A program made the translations under genes and the position numbers. From assembly GCA_963170055.1 (NCBI GenBank), contig CAUJGJ010000444.1:2455001-2465000 (forward strand): a stretch of DNA of 10,000 nt, given 5' to 3'. Shown piece after piece: positions 1 to 8,703 of the stretch (position 1 is the first letter of the stretch; every line of letters starts with the position of its first letter). The notes under the pieces were generated by a model, which saw only the letters and a program-made list of their open reading frames with translations, searched no databases and was not told the origin of the DNA. Source of the stretch: Halisarca cf. caerulea (lineage: Eukaryota > Porifera > Demospongiae > Chondrillida > Halisarcidae).

Positions 1-336
1 AAGCTGATGAAACTTTAGGAGTCATGATCATATATGTTTCACGTTGATATGTATTGGGGAGCCTGGGTATCCAAAATGCATCTGTAGACCCAGATTCACT
101 GTTTATTCCAACTACAGTCATGTCAGCATCAGTATCGGTACATATCGCTACAGTCTTTGCGGATGTTGGATATTCCAGTCTTAATGGTGAGCCAGACGTC
201 AGGTTGTATAATGTGTAGCTTCCAACCACAGTCACATCAACTACTGTGGTGTCATCTGTCGATACCAGTATTATGGAACGTTTCCCAAGTGATTTGTAGT
301 TTAGCAGATATGATGTAATGTACACATCATTGCACA
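1..336 (-). CDS. Exon I (partial): IgGFc-binding protein N-terminal-like domain
   Basis: An open frame of 336 bases follows acceptor ttgtag (ends 337) and runs off the left edge with no stop. It starts VCNDVYITSYLLNY and has a first beta-rich block, SIILVSTDDTTVVDVTVVG, then an NLTSG sequon, then TVAICTDTDADMTVVGIN, and then a Ser-Gly-Ser-Thr-Asp-Ala-Phe stretch leading to IPRLPNTYQRETYMIM. The order matches the IgGFc-binding N-terminal domain as I know it: a 'threonine-rich T-x-V-x-V' strand, then 'k-x-V-x-I-x-[ST]-D-x-D-x-x-V-x-G-x-N', then 'DaF-x-x-LP' and a Tyr with hydrophobics. That domain occurs in FCGBP and in many invertebrate secreted proteins. Ligand binding is not implied. No ATG-started frame covers it fully, so its extent rests on the splice site and uninterrupted coding. 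Confidence 0.75.
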
Positions 337-548
337 CTACAAGGAAAAGGTATTTATTCTGATTTCATTTTATATGTATTATTCAAAATTTGTTGTATGA
401 TGCGGTGTTGTGAACATCAAAGAAAAAGCATGCATTTGTAATTTTTAATACAATAATTTTGACCAAATGTGACTTGTGTAATGAGAACAATATCCTCAAT
501 TTCAGGGGCAGATCCAGAAATAAATATTAATGGGGCACCATCTAATAT

Positions 549-558
<10 letters not shown>

Positions 559-592
<34 letters not shown>
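559..592. repeat. (AT)n microsatellite, about 34 bp
   Basis: An uninterrupted AT alternation, preceded by a degenerate TA-rich stretch (541-558). Confidence 0.95.
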
Positions 593-596
<4 letters not shown>

Positions 597-741
597 ATCA
601 GTACATATGGCAAAGTACAGTGATGTAAGCTCCCCAAGGGAAAAATGAACTAAGTTACTGTACTTGCTCTAATTATACAAACAATCAAAAAAATAATTCT
701 AAAAAGTGTCTGTCAGTGTCAATAGAATGTACATATATATG

Positions 742-946
<205 letters not shown>

Positions 947-1003
<57 letters not shown>

Positions 1004-1004
1004 G
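947..1004. repeat. (GATA)n tetranucleotide array, about 13-14 units
   Basis: A perfect TAGA/GATA run that follows the TA array without a gap and decays into GAGATATAGATATATAT at its right side. It looks like a tetranucleotide expansion born at the edge of the TA array. Confidence 0.96.
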
Positions 1005-1084
1005 ATATAGATATATATCTTTATAGGATGCTACTTCCAATATATACATGAACAAAGAGTTTTTGTAATTTTTATTGAAAATAC

Positions 1085-1198
1085 CTGGGTAGCAGTTTTC
1101 TCCATTTCCTGTGAGACCTTTGGGGCAATTACCACAAAGTACCCCACCAGTCTCATTTAGTTGGCACTCCACACCCATATGGCAAAATACTTCACAGC
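1085..1198 (-). CDS. Exon H: EGF-like module of the thrombospondin/SCUBE type
   Basis: A 114-base exon (38 residues) between acceptor ttttag and donor gtattt, phase 1-1. It reads [12 protein letters not shown], then [16 protein letters not shown] and [10 protein letters not shown]. The six cysteines and the CG-x-CP-x-G-x-x-GNG-x-x-C ending are typical of the EGF-like repeats that sit beside thrombospondin and COMP type III repeats. It is shorter and clearly different from modules A-G. NET is a sequon. The donor gtattt is the weakest in the gene, but the split codon G|TG gives Val directly before the conserved Cys of the next exon. Confidence 0.82.
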
Positions 1199-1385
1199 CT
1201 AAAATTGAAGAATCTGAATTTAACAATAGTAATAGTACAGACAAATTGATATGGTCAATTAGAGGCAATTGAGTTTCTGAATAGTGCATTATGGTAATTT
1301 AGCTTGTTATATTACTTAATGGTATTATGCATAATTTACTATGTATATTGACACAATCTTGCATTAATTATAATAATGATCCTAC
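1199..1385. other. Intron G-H
   Basis: A 187-base AT-rich intron, donor gtagga and acceptor ttttag on the minus strand. Nothing further is seen in it. Confidence 0.75.
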
Positions 1386-1547
1386 CAACACATTCAGCTT
1401 TTGTTGTAGTGCCTTGACTTGTTGTGAAATATCCTTTAGGGCATGGTTTGCAGGACCTCTGACCTCTTTTGTCTTGATATTGGGACAATGGACAAAGTTC
1501 ACAAATCATCTTGGTAGGATCATAGAAACGTCCAGGATTGCACTGCA
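1386..1547 (-). CDS. Exon G: ephrin-receptor-like cysteine-rich module 7, diverged A-type
   Basis: A 162-base exon (54 residues) between acceptor atacag and donor gtagga, phase 1-1. It reads MQCNPGRFYDPTKMIC, ELCPLSQYQDKRGQRSC, KPCPKGYFTTSQ and GTTTKAEC. Length and the ICELCPLSQYQ core tie it to exons A and D, but the rest has diverged. It has no NKT sequon, and it has the more canonical CPKGYF in the second half. A second AG (tgcag) lies 6 bases further in; using it would drop two residues (Met-Gln or the equivalent) and keep the frame. An open frame continues 5' to ATGs near 1614 and gives a hydrophobic run, which I read as the intron's pyrimidine tract. Confidence 0.83.
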
Positions 1548-2797
1548 CTGTATTATAAGGAATATTGAATACAAAGGCAAGTGTGTATGCAGAGAAGAGT
1601 GGCATTATTATCACAAAAACAACACAATGTATGCAGCAATTATGAACATAGTTAGTGATTATAATAGTTGTAATTATATGCAGTCATTTTTTGATTGTTT
1701 TAATGGATGTTTCATTTCCAAATCATTTTTGTAAAGGATTCTAAAGTTTAATTTATTCGATTTTCCGCATTATTAATATATTATGGTATTGCAATTATTG
1801 AAAGTACTATGGCTCAAGTTTGGAGTAATTTCAAATGAAATCTATAAAAGGCTATGGGCAAATGTTTCTCAGCATATTTCTGATATATACAACTTTATAC
1901 ATGAGTACTTTTGCTAATTGTAATGTAATATCCGTTTAATGGAATCAAACTTCCGTTAAATGAAATAAAAAGTCTAATCTATCCAAAACACTGTAATGTA
2001 TTATGATGATAATAATATGGTTAAGGACAGAGTAATGTGGTATAATCTAGGAGCTCTTGGACCATTTCTTGTATGCATGCATGGATCTATTATAATAATA
2101 TTATTATGATTATATGTCCGTGCTTGTGCATGTGCAACAAAGGGTGCACATGAATTCCCTAGCTGTATTATACTTGATTAGGCAGCTAATTAGTAGATGT
2201 GAAAGGAGACTTGAAGGAGGAATATATCTTAACAGTCTTCAACATTGTCAAGTCATATCGATTCAATGTGGTAGTACATGCACTATTACATCTTGCAATT
2301 GGGTGTCAGAGCAGCAGCTGTGGAACTAGCTGAACATTGTATTCATCCAGATGTGCACTATACCCCATGATGCAAAATTTTGCTATAATAATCACTGAAT
2401 TTTAATTGTTTGATATGTTTGAGGAGGATAGGCATAAATTATCACAAGCTTAAATTTCATGACCATAGCTCTCTGTTGTGCAATAGTCTGACCGTATTAC
2501 ACCATGGTACATACAAGTATATGTGTGGTGTGATTGGAATAAATTTCAATTAAAAGGCAGAATGGAAGAATAACGACACTCACAATTATATAGGAGTTGT
2601 GTATACGTATTATGCTTAATACTGAGGTGCTACATACGAACTTGCACTATGGTGAGAATCACTGGTGAAGTACCACCATACATGAACACTACAAATAACA
2701 AGTGCCTGGTATCTAATCTTCACTTTAGTTTTCAATGTTGAGTTCAAAATCATCATGCAATTGCAAACCGTGATTGGAGCCAGCCAACATCAGGACA

Positions 2798-3267
2798 TCA
2801 CTGCATCCATCCTCTTTCACTTTCCTCATCCCTGCAATTGCAATGGCTATATACCATCAAGTTTATAGCTGAACAGTTCTGGTTGATGAAATTACCCGAT
2901 TCCTTTAAAAGATGGCATCTGTTCATAATCTCAGATTTGCACTTTATGTCTTCCAGCTTTACCAACAGTGGGCGGGCACCGCCATCCTACATGGCTTTTT
3001 CCCTAACCTAAATGCCTTGTGAATATTGATTTGCTCGAACTCCAACTCCAGTTTCTCAACAAGAATGCCTCTGACATTATTTACTTCATCCTGACTCTTG
3101 CCTTCCTTCAGACCAAAATGACCACATTTTTGCTTTGCATTTGTTGATCCTGCAATTTGATTCTTCGCTCGTTTTCTTTCAGGGTTGATGACACTGTTTC
3201 CCGTTGGTGACCCCCATGTAAATACTTCCTTGGACATGTTAAAAATGGGTGAAGTGCACCTAAACAT
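2798..3267 (-). pseudogene. Decayed LINE-like ORF1 fragment
   Basis: A minus-strand frame starts at 3267 and carries a Lys/Arg-rich stretch, then VNNVRGILVEKLELEFEQIN and HKAFRLGKK, and stops at about 2959. One frameshift near 2975 restores homology in another frame, RPLLVKLEDIKCKSEIMNRC, which stops at 2798. 'AFRLGKK ... RPLLVKL-x-[DS]-I ... K-x-x-[IM]' is the signature I associate with the RNA-binding ORF1 proteins of L1/CR1-like non-LTR retrotransposons. The frameshift and the lack of any following endonuclease or reverse transcriptase show that it is dead. Family placement is tentative. It lies inside the intron, on the same strand as the host gene. Confidence 0.55.
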
Positions 3268-4553
3268 AATCTCACTTGACCGGTACCATACGTTTCTTCA
3301 TCAACTCAAATTCTGGAGCAAGTCGCTGAACCATAGTATTTCTGCTTTCTTTTATTGTTAAATCTTATGTAGAAAATTTTAAAAGTACACGCAGCGGCCA
3401 CACAGATGGAACTTCAGATTCACTCAATACTTTAAACATTATGGACGACAAACCCACACATAGAAAATTGCATCAAAGCTGACACAAGGCACATGCAGGA
3501 TATCACATCACTGCATAATATGCTTTTTGATGTTTCACAGAAACAGCTTCCAGGGTCCTTCAAGTCATCATTCGTCCATGGCTTGCCCACTCACCAGGCT
3601 TTATTTATCTCCAAGATTCTTCTTTGAATGCTCTTTGACTTCGTGCTGAACTCAAATCAATGGCAATTGGTGTCCACAGCTTCAGCTCTGACATTTTCCT
3701 TGAATTGGATTGTCAATTTTCCTTTCTCTTTGTTGCTCTTTTTCTAGATGTCTTGTGTTTTTTGTTTGAATTTTCTTCGTTATGTACAGGGGCATAGAAA
3801 ACAATTTTGAAGTGGCAGGCCATCAAAACTTTGCTTTGCTTCTGTGTTCTTCCCAAAGGATCACTTTGGGAAGGAAAGGCTTCTAGGACGATCGGGTGCG
3901 GGCATAGTATAACTTAAAAATCACATCTTGTTCACTCCAACTGCAGGATACACCTCTGCACTGGTGACAATGATCCACGTGGAGAGATGATTGAACTAAT
4001 TAGGCAATACTAATTTAGCTATGAATAACTTTACTGATCATAGCTAAGAATAGCACCATTAATAGCCCACAAAATATTCAAGCTAGTGAACAAAGTGCAG
4101 CGGCCAAAACTGCTGTATCCGCTGCAATCTTTGTTTATGCCATTTGTAAATAGCAACTAATATATAGAGGCTATAATAGTTATCATGAAATATGGATACC
4201 TAACTCTGGCTAGCAAGTAACAAAAAGCAGAAAATTGCAATATGCAGTGCAATGCAGTGCATGAGCACTATTGACAACAGTGCTGCATGGTTACCTTGCT
4301 GTGGACAAAGAATTCTTGTCTACATTTTTCTTTATTTATGGGACGAAGGGAAAGATGTGGGTGACTATTTATGTGCTGCCTTTGGTGCTGGATACCAGCT
4401 GAACAATTATATTATTTGGACATCAACACACAATAGACAAAATAGATAAATTTCAAAAGTGTTTTACTCCAAAATCCACGAAAATTAAGAATTGCAAATG
4501 AAAATTTGGCAAAGTAGAGGATTTACATCACAGGAACTATTATACAAATTATT

Positions 4554-4573
4554 GGGCCGCCGGAAGGCGGCCC
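4554..4573. repeat. GC-rich perfect hairpin, 8-bp arms
   Basis: gggccgcc, loop ggaa, ggcggccc. It is strikingly GC-rich in an AT-rich intron and related in sequence to the hairpin at 4845-4860, which suggests that both belong to one element. Confidence 0.9.
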
Positions 4574-4623
4574 TATATTGCTTTTACTTTCACCGGAAGT
4601 GTCCGGAACGTCCGTAACGATGT

Positions 4624-4624
<1 letters not shown>

Positions 4625-4669
<45 letters not shown>
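4625..4669. repeat. (TA)n microsatellite, about 45 bp
   Basis: A TA run inside the hairpin island. The hexamer tgtcaa flanks it on both sides (4621-4626 and 4675-4680). Confidence 0.93.
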
Positions 4670-4674
<5 letters not shown>

Positions 4675-4684
4675 TGTCAACAAC

Positions 4685-4873
4685 ATGGCAGACGCAAAGT
4701 CGGTACGTAATCTTTCGGCTATTTTTCGGTGAAATTCATTCGTTTGCTCCTGATTTTATCAGCGAAGAGTCTTTTCGACCAGAAGAGTTCTTCGAAGTAT
4801 TATTTTAGTCAATAACGACGATTTCCAAGCGATTCGAGTTTCCAGGGCCGTAGGCGGCCCACGAGTTTTTTAA
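4685..4873 (+). pseudogene. Broken small ORF (about 63 codons) with two compensating frameshifts
   Basis: ATG at 4685 opens MADAKSVRNLSAIFR, which stops at 4730-4732. Before that stop a neighbouring frame continues with FGEIHSFAPDFISEESF and RPEEFFEVLF, stopping at 4806-4808. The first frame then takes over again with VNNDDFQAIRVSRAVGGPRV and stops at 4871-4873. The total, 189 bases, is a whole number of codons, as expected if two small indels cancel. I do not recognise the protein; it is acidic and Phe-rich. The codon after MADAKS also looks like a splice donor (gtacgt), so a spliced first exon was considered. No intact product is expected from this copy. Confidence 0.4.
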
Positions 4874-4887
4874 ACTCGAATCGCTTG
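4826..4887. repeat. Perfect 16-bp inverted repeat with 30-base loop
   Basis: Left arm 4826-4841 (caagcgattcgagttt) and right arm 4872-4887 (aaactcgaatcgcttg) are exact reverse complements. The loop contains a second nested GC hairpin (4845-4860). It overlaps the last codons of the broken ORF. Confidence 0.9.
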
Positions 4888-4972
4888 TTTTTGTATTATA
4901 CATTTTGTATAATTTTTGGATATTATTCTTTTGATAATAATGTCTAGTAAATTAACAAGTGCATGTACTCAC

Positions 4973-5140
4973 TACATTCCCTGCCATTGATAGCTCCTTC
5001 TTTTCCTGTGTGGTAACCACTGCCACATGGATAACAAAATGATGCTCCTGTTTTATTCTGCCAGTTACCATCTGGACATGGCTCACAAGGTTCATGTCCC
5101 ATATTTTTCCCAATAGAATACTGCCCAACTTGACATAGTC
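4973..5140 (-). CDS. Exon F: ephrin-receptor-like cysteine-rich module 6 (copy of exon C)
   Basis: A 168-base exon (56 residues) between acceptor aactag and donor gtgagt, phase 1-1. No convenient ATG opens this frame, so it is easily missed. It reads GLCQVGQYSIGKNMG, EPCEPCPDGNWQNKTG, SFCYPCGSGYHTG and EGAINGREC. It matches exon C in length, with 6 of 56 residues different, mostly conservative (Val/Ile, Phe/Tyr). NKT replaces NET but keeps the sequon. A very long CA array on the sense strand ends only about 57 bases upstream of its acceptor. The next exon is 3425 bases away. Confidence 0.86.
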
Positions 5141-5792
<652 letters not shown>

Positions 5793-5957
5793 CACATTCA
5801 TTGGAATCAGTTGATCCTTTCCTTCCTGTATAGGTGCTGTTGGTGCAGTTGTAACAAAAAGACTTTCCTGTATCATTTTGCCAACTGCCATCAGGGCACA
5901 GTTCACATGGTTCATAGCCATCATATTCAGTTGAGTACTCCCCAGCATGGCATACCT
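5793..5957 (-). CDS. Exon E: ephrin-receptor-like cysteine-rich module 5 (copy of exon B)
   Basis: A 165-base exon (55 residues) between acceptor caacag and donor gtgaga, phase 1-1. It reads EVCHAGEYSTEYDGYEPC, ELCPDGSWQNDTG, SFCYNCTNSTYTG and GSTDSNEC. Five residues differ from exon B, and all six cysteines are kept. Asn-Asp-Thr, Asn-Cys-Thr and Asn-Ser-Thr are sequon-like, so this module could be more densely glycosylated than exon B. It lies only 85 bases after exon D, in an intron clearly homologous to the A-B intron. Confidence 0.87.
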
Positions 5958-6042
5958 CTGTTGAATTTTATATGGTATGACTCCATTGACGCACAAGTCA
6001 CACGCATTAATTTCACTTTATGTGTATACCATTGAAACCCAC
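5958..6042. other. Intron D-E, homologous to intron A-B
   Basis: An 85-base intron, donor gtgggt and acceptor caacag on the minus strand. It aligns end to end with 8575-8703 except for the insertion in the latter. Confidence 0.85.
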
Positions 6043-6204
6043 CAATGCATTTGATAAGTGAGGTTGCTCCTTTACGTCTAGTAATCATTTCATCTGGGCA
6101 AGTCTTGCATGAGGAAGTGCCGCTTTCACTTTGATATTGAGACAGTGGGCAAAGTTCACAGATCTTACTGGTCTTGTTGTAGAAACTCCCAGATTCACAC
6201 ACAC
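6043..6204 (-). CDS. Exon D: ephrin-receptor-like cysteine-rich module 4 (copy of exon A)
   Basis: A 162-base exon (54 residues) between acceptor ttgtag and donor gtgggt, phase 1-1. It reads SVCESGSFYNKTSKIC, ELCPLSQYQSESG, SSCKTCPDEMITRR and GATSLIKC. It matches exon A in length, cysteine positions, NKT sequon and the unusual CPLS core. The ten substitutions include Pro to Ser early on and Ser to Pro before DEMIT. Its first codon is completed by the A that ends exon C. The acceptor side is pyrimidine-rich, and no independent start codon context is convincing, so it is read as an internal exon of the same gene. Confidence 0.87.
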
Positions 6205-6593
6205 CTACAAATAATAGGAACAATTATGATTTCATGCCATAAGACAAGACATTATATGCTTTAGCCACTATTATATATCTGTTTGTGAAATATTAGTAAA
6301 TGTTACTATTACTAACTTAAAGTCTTACTAAAATTAATGTTACTATTACTGTTACTAATGTTACTAAAACTATATCCAGAAATGCAGGATATAGTATGTT
6401 AGCCAAACAAAATTGACCTGCAAATCAGGAATCATTATGGCCAGCACAAAATATAAATCCATTCAAATACCTTCTGAAAAGAACACCTATTAAATGTAGC
6501 TTCATCTGCATATATTCGACACACACTACTCATTAAACAGGGATAATCCAGAAGAATTCCCTAATTTGCCAGCATTAATTAGCAATAAGCTCT

Positions 6594-6676
6594 GTGCCTG
6601 TGCTTCAGGGGTGGTTGATTTATATTGCTTTTGGGTGCCTGTGCTTCAGGGGTGGTTGATTTATATTGCTTTTGGG
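6594..6676. repeat. Perfect tandem duplication, 41-bp unit, two copies
   Basis: 6594-6634 and 6635-6675 are identical and begin gtgcctgtgcttcagggg. Lack of any mismatch means the duplication is recent, or that this is an assembly or polymerase artefact. Confidence 0.96.
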
Positions 6677-6877
6677 CTTTAAGTGTTTCATACGTACCCA
6701 CATGCATGCTCGAGGGTTTTATGCAGTAAAAACAGAATCCCTCATGGTTGTGTATAACACTGATTTAATAGTTAATTTTAAGAATGCCTAAAATGCATGC
6801 CAATCTATACAATGACACCCATTCTACAGAATGTGTAGGCTACACGGGTTGTGAAATCTATAGACTCCGCAATCGTA

Positions 6878-7000
6878 GGACTTGTGCATTCTATAATATA
6901 ATGTGCACCCTAACTGGGACTTCCACAATCTGTACAATGTGCACCGGACTTGCACAATCTGTACAATGTGCAATCTGGGACTTGCATGATCTATATATAG
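6878..7000. repeat. Degenerate tandem repeat, unit 29-39 bp, about four copies
   Basis: Units begin at 6878, 6917, 6946 and 6978, each with ggactt. The middle two share cacaatctgtacaatgtgca. The outer two are more diverged. The array is followed at once by a perfect hairpin (7017-7033). Confidence 0.8.
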
Positions 7001-7016
7001 ACAGGGTAACATACAG

Positions 7017-7033
7017 CTAGCGCTTGGCGCTAG
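7017..7033. repeat. Short perfect hairpin, 7-bp arms
   Basis: ctagcgc, loop ttg, gcgctag. It sits just to the right of the degenerate tandem array. Confidence 0.85.
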
Positions 7034-7108
7034 TATGCAACACTGTTTAATCAGCAATCCCAATTAAATGTGCATTCTAGAAAATGTACTGCGCATTTTC
7101 AGAGAATA

Positions 7109-7290
7109 CATATAAACATAGGCAGTAGAACCGGGGTGGAGGGGTGGGGCAGCCTAAAGTTTATGCAATATGCAATGTAACTTCAAAAGGGATAATCCAA
7201 CAACAATACTGAACATGCCCCGAAAATTTGTAAAATATTACACCATTCTTCACGAATTTTTAAGGTATAGATTCTAAGAACCACATTAAT
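7109..7290. repeat. Dispersed repeat, copy 1
   Basis: It begins catataaacataggcagtag and shares ordered blocks with copy 2 at 7649-7847: tataaacatagg, gaacc, aatccaacaa, actgaacatgccc, aaaattgtaaaa-like, ttcacg, aaggtata and cacattaat. The differences are many, so the copies are old. No coding potential is seen. Confidence 0.8.
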
Positions 7291-7648
7291 TGTGACTCTA
7301 CAGGGTTCTATCCAGTGGGGAGGAGGGAAGCTTCTATCCGAAACAATCCAACTGTAGTGCAAATTATTAGAAGGTCCTGCGTGAGTGTGATAATCAACCT
7401 TGAATTATCCAAAATGGTCTCAAATACCACATTCTATATTATGTGATATATTATTTTATGTGTTATATTCCAGATTTTCCCTGGGGAGCATACCCCCAGA
7501 CCCCACAGTTATATATCCCTACAATACCACATACATATCCGCACCTCCTTACATCACTGCACTGTATGTGTGTGACATCTAGGATACCATGACGTGACAT
7601 ATATATGAAACCAATCTTTGTAGCATTATCCTAAGCCTGTTTGAGTCA

Positions 7649-7847
7649 GATATAAACATAGGTAGTGGAACCACCCCCCACTACCACCACTATTCTTATG
7701 CAATAATATACTTATTACTATGACTTTACAATGGAAAATCCAACAATAAATTATACTGAACATGCCCCCAAAAATTGTAAAACATTATACCATTTTTCAC
7801 GCAAATTCAAGGTATACCATAGTATTCCTTATGACGTACACATTAAT
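7649..7847. repeat. Dispersed repeat, copy 2
   Basis: Same orientation as copy 1, about 540 bases away, with the same block order. Its right end lies about 18 bases from the exon C donor (7865), so it occupies nearly the whole 5' end of this intron. Confidence 0.8.
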
Positions 7848-7865
7848 ATGCATATGAACACTCAC

Positions 7866-8033
7866 TACATTCCCTGCCACTGATAGCTCCTTCTTTTCCT
7901 GTGTGGTAACCATCGCCACATGGAAAGCAAAATGAAGCTCCTGTTTCATTCTGCCAGTTACCATCTGGACATGGCTCACAAGGTTCATGTCCCATATTTT
8001 TCCCAACAGAATACTTCCCAACCTGACATAGTC
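7866..8033 (-). CDS. Exon C: ephrin-receptor-like cysteine-rich module 3
   Basis: A 168-base exon (56 residues) between acceptor atgcag and donor gtgagt, phase 1-1. It reads GLCQVGKYSVGKNMG, EPCEPCPDGNWQNETG, SFCFPCGDGYHTG and EGAISGREC. The CxxCPDG core, the aromatic/His-Thr-Gly step and the final Cys follow the GCC2/GCC3 module. The NET sequon sits at the same site as in exon B. Exon F is its paralogue, with 6 differences in 56. An open frame upstream of the acceptor exists but lacks cysteines and reads through intron. It ends the first A-B-C cassette. The 1661-base intron that follows carries several repeats. Confidence 0.87.
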
Positions 8034-8409
8034 CTGCATGACATTGTATTGTGGGAATATCTAATATACATATATTCGTCGATTTATGACATTGAGTAAT
8101 TAGTCCATGCATGCAGACAGATGAAAAATCTGATGATACGTTCAGTCCAAGGTATGCAAGTTCAATCAAGTATCATGTTTTAAGGTGGTTTAAATCTAAG
8201 AAACACAGACATTTTCAACTATCTAAAAAATTAGTATAATCATTATACAAACTATTTATAATTGTGCAGGAACTAGTCAATGTCAAGTTCCAACTGAATG
8301 CATGACTACTGTCACTGTGTTTTATATAGTATAGATCATATACTGAAGTACGGTCTACTTAAATTATTATGGCACCGTTGCAGTTTGAATTTGACAATCA
8401 GATGCTCAC
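8034..8409. other. Intron B-C
   Basis: A 376-base AT-rich intron. Donor gtgagc and acceptor atgcag on the minus strand. Nothing else is seen in it. Confidence 0.75.
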
Positions 8410-8574
8410 CACACTCATTGGAATCAGTGGCTCCTCTCCTTCCTGTATAGGTGCTGTTGTTACAGCTGTAGCAGAAAGACTTTCCTGTCTCATTTTGCCA
8501 ACTGCCATCAGGACACAGTTCACATGGTTCATAGCCATCATATTCAGTTGAGTATTCCCCAGCATGGCACACCT
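8410..8574 (-). CDS. Exon B: ephrin-receptor-like cysteine-rich module 2
   Basis: A 165-base exon (55 residues) between acceptor cgacag and donor gtgagc, phase 1-1. It reads EVCHAGEYSTEYDGYEPC, ELCPDGSWQNETG, SFCYSC and TGRRGATDSNEC. All six cysteines of the GCC2/GCC3 pattern are present, and this module keeps the Cys-Pro-x-Gly core that exon A has lost. NET and NST are sequons. It is nearly identical to exon E (5 differences in 55). The frame joins to exon A through G|AG (Glu) and to exon C through G|GA (Gly). Family assignment rests on cysteine spacing and the CPDG and TGxxGAT motifs. Confidence 0.87.
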
Positions 8575-8703
8575 CTGTCGAATTTTATGGTAAAACTTCA
8601 TTGACACACAAGTCAGTTAGAGGCGTAATAATAATTATTGTGCATTTACAAAGAGTGCATACGCTTAATTATTTCACTTCATGTGTGTACCATTGGAACC
8701 CAC
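8575..8703. other. Intron A-B, homologous to intron D-E
   Basis: A 129-base intron whose first 33 and last 40 bases on the minus strand match the 85-base intron at 5958-6042 with few changes. About 45 extra bases lie in its middle. This non-coding match is the best sign that the A-B-C cassette duplicated recently as genomic DNA. Confidence 0.85.

Larger units (their letters stand above)
4554..4887. mobile_element. Putative short non-autonomous element or decayed retrocopy with GC hairpins
   Basis: This 334-base stretch is less AT-rich than the intron around it and richer in CpG. Its left edge is a perfect hairpin (8-base arms 4554-4561 and 4566-4573, loop ggaa). A related hairpin with 6-base arms (4845-4850 and 4855-4860, loop tagg) sits near its right edge, inside a 16-base inverted repeat (4826-4841 with 4872-4887). 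Another small hairpin (4593-4597 and 4602-4606) lies between, as does a TA microsatellite. A broken plus-strand small ORF occupies the right half. These traits suggest a dispersed repeat family, but no target-site duplication is clear and the boundaries are my estimate. Confidence 0.45.
1548..4972. other. Intron F-G, 3.4 kb, with inserted elements
   Basis: The largest intron of the gene. 1548-2740 is AT-rich and holds only chance short ORFs and a small palindrome (about 2092-2107). 2798-3267 carries a decayed retroelement ORF on the minus strand. 3268-4000 is less AT-rich than its surroundings and has interrupted minus-strand frames with Lys/Glu/Ser-rich short stretches. It may belong to the same decayed element, but I recognise no domain in it. 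4000-4550 shows nothing clear. 4554-4887 is a GC-richer hairpin island. 4888-4972 is plain intron before the exon F donor. Confidence 0.7.
6205..7865. other. Intron C-D, 1.7 kb, with local duplications
   Basis: This intron separates the two A-B-C cassettes. 6205-6590 is AT-rich with TTACTA-type low-complexity (6295-6370) and no coding sign. 6594-7000 holds two tandem repeat arrays. 7109-7290 and 7649-7847 are two copies of one diverged repeat. 7290-7640 contains a short GC hairpin (ctgggg / ccccag near 7480-7500) and no gene I recognise. Confidence 0.75.

Noticed and set aside
1327..1734. Plus-strand 135-aa ORF
   Set aside because: It is a shadow opposite exon G; it has no domain and the minus strand explains the coding signal.
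2114..2329. Plus-strand 71-aa ORF
   Set aside because: No domain, no splice-supported partner and no compositional sign of coding.
4252..4449. Plus-strand 65-aa ORF
   Set aside because: Chance open frame in the intron with nothing recognisable.
4685..4708. First coding exon MADAKS followed by a gtacgt donor on the plus strand
   Set aside because: It is attractive as a start exon, but the same frame resumes 75 bases later and the neighbouring frame continues the protein, which fits a decayed small ORF better.
6594..7000. CRISPR-like array
   Set aside because: Repeats are adjacent without unique spacers, units vary in length and the context is eukaryotic.
6784..7063. ORFs of 78-79 aa on both strands with recurring Cys-Thr blocks
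   Set aside because: The protein repetition comes from the degenerate tandem DNA repeat.
8669..8703. Extension GGFQWYTHEVK after exon A, conserved after exon D
   Set aside because: It reads through the donor. The likeness is explained by recent duplication including the intron, not by coding constraint.
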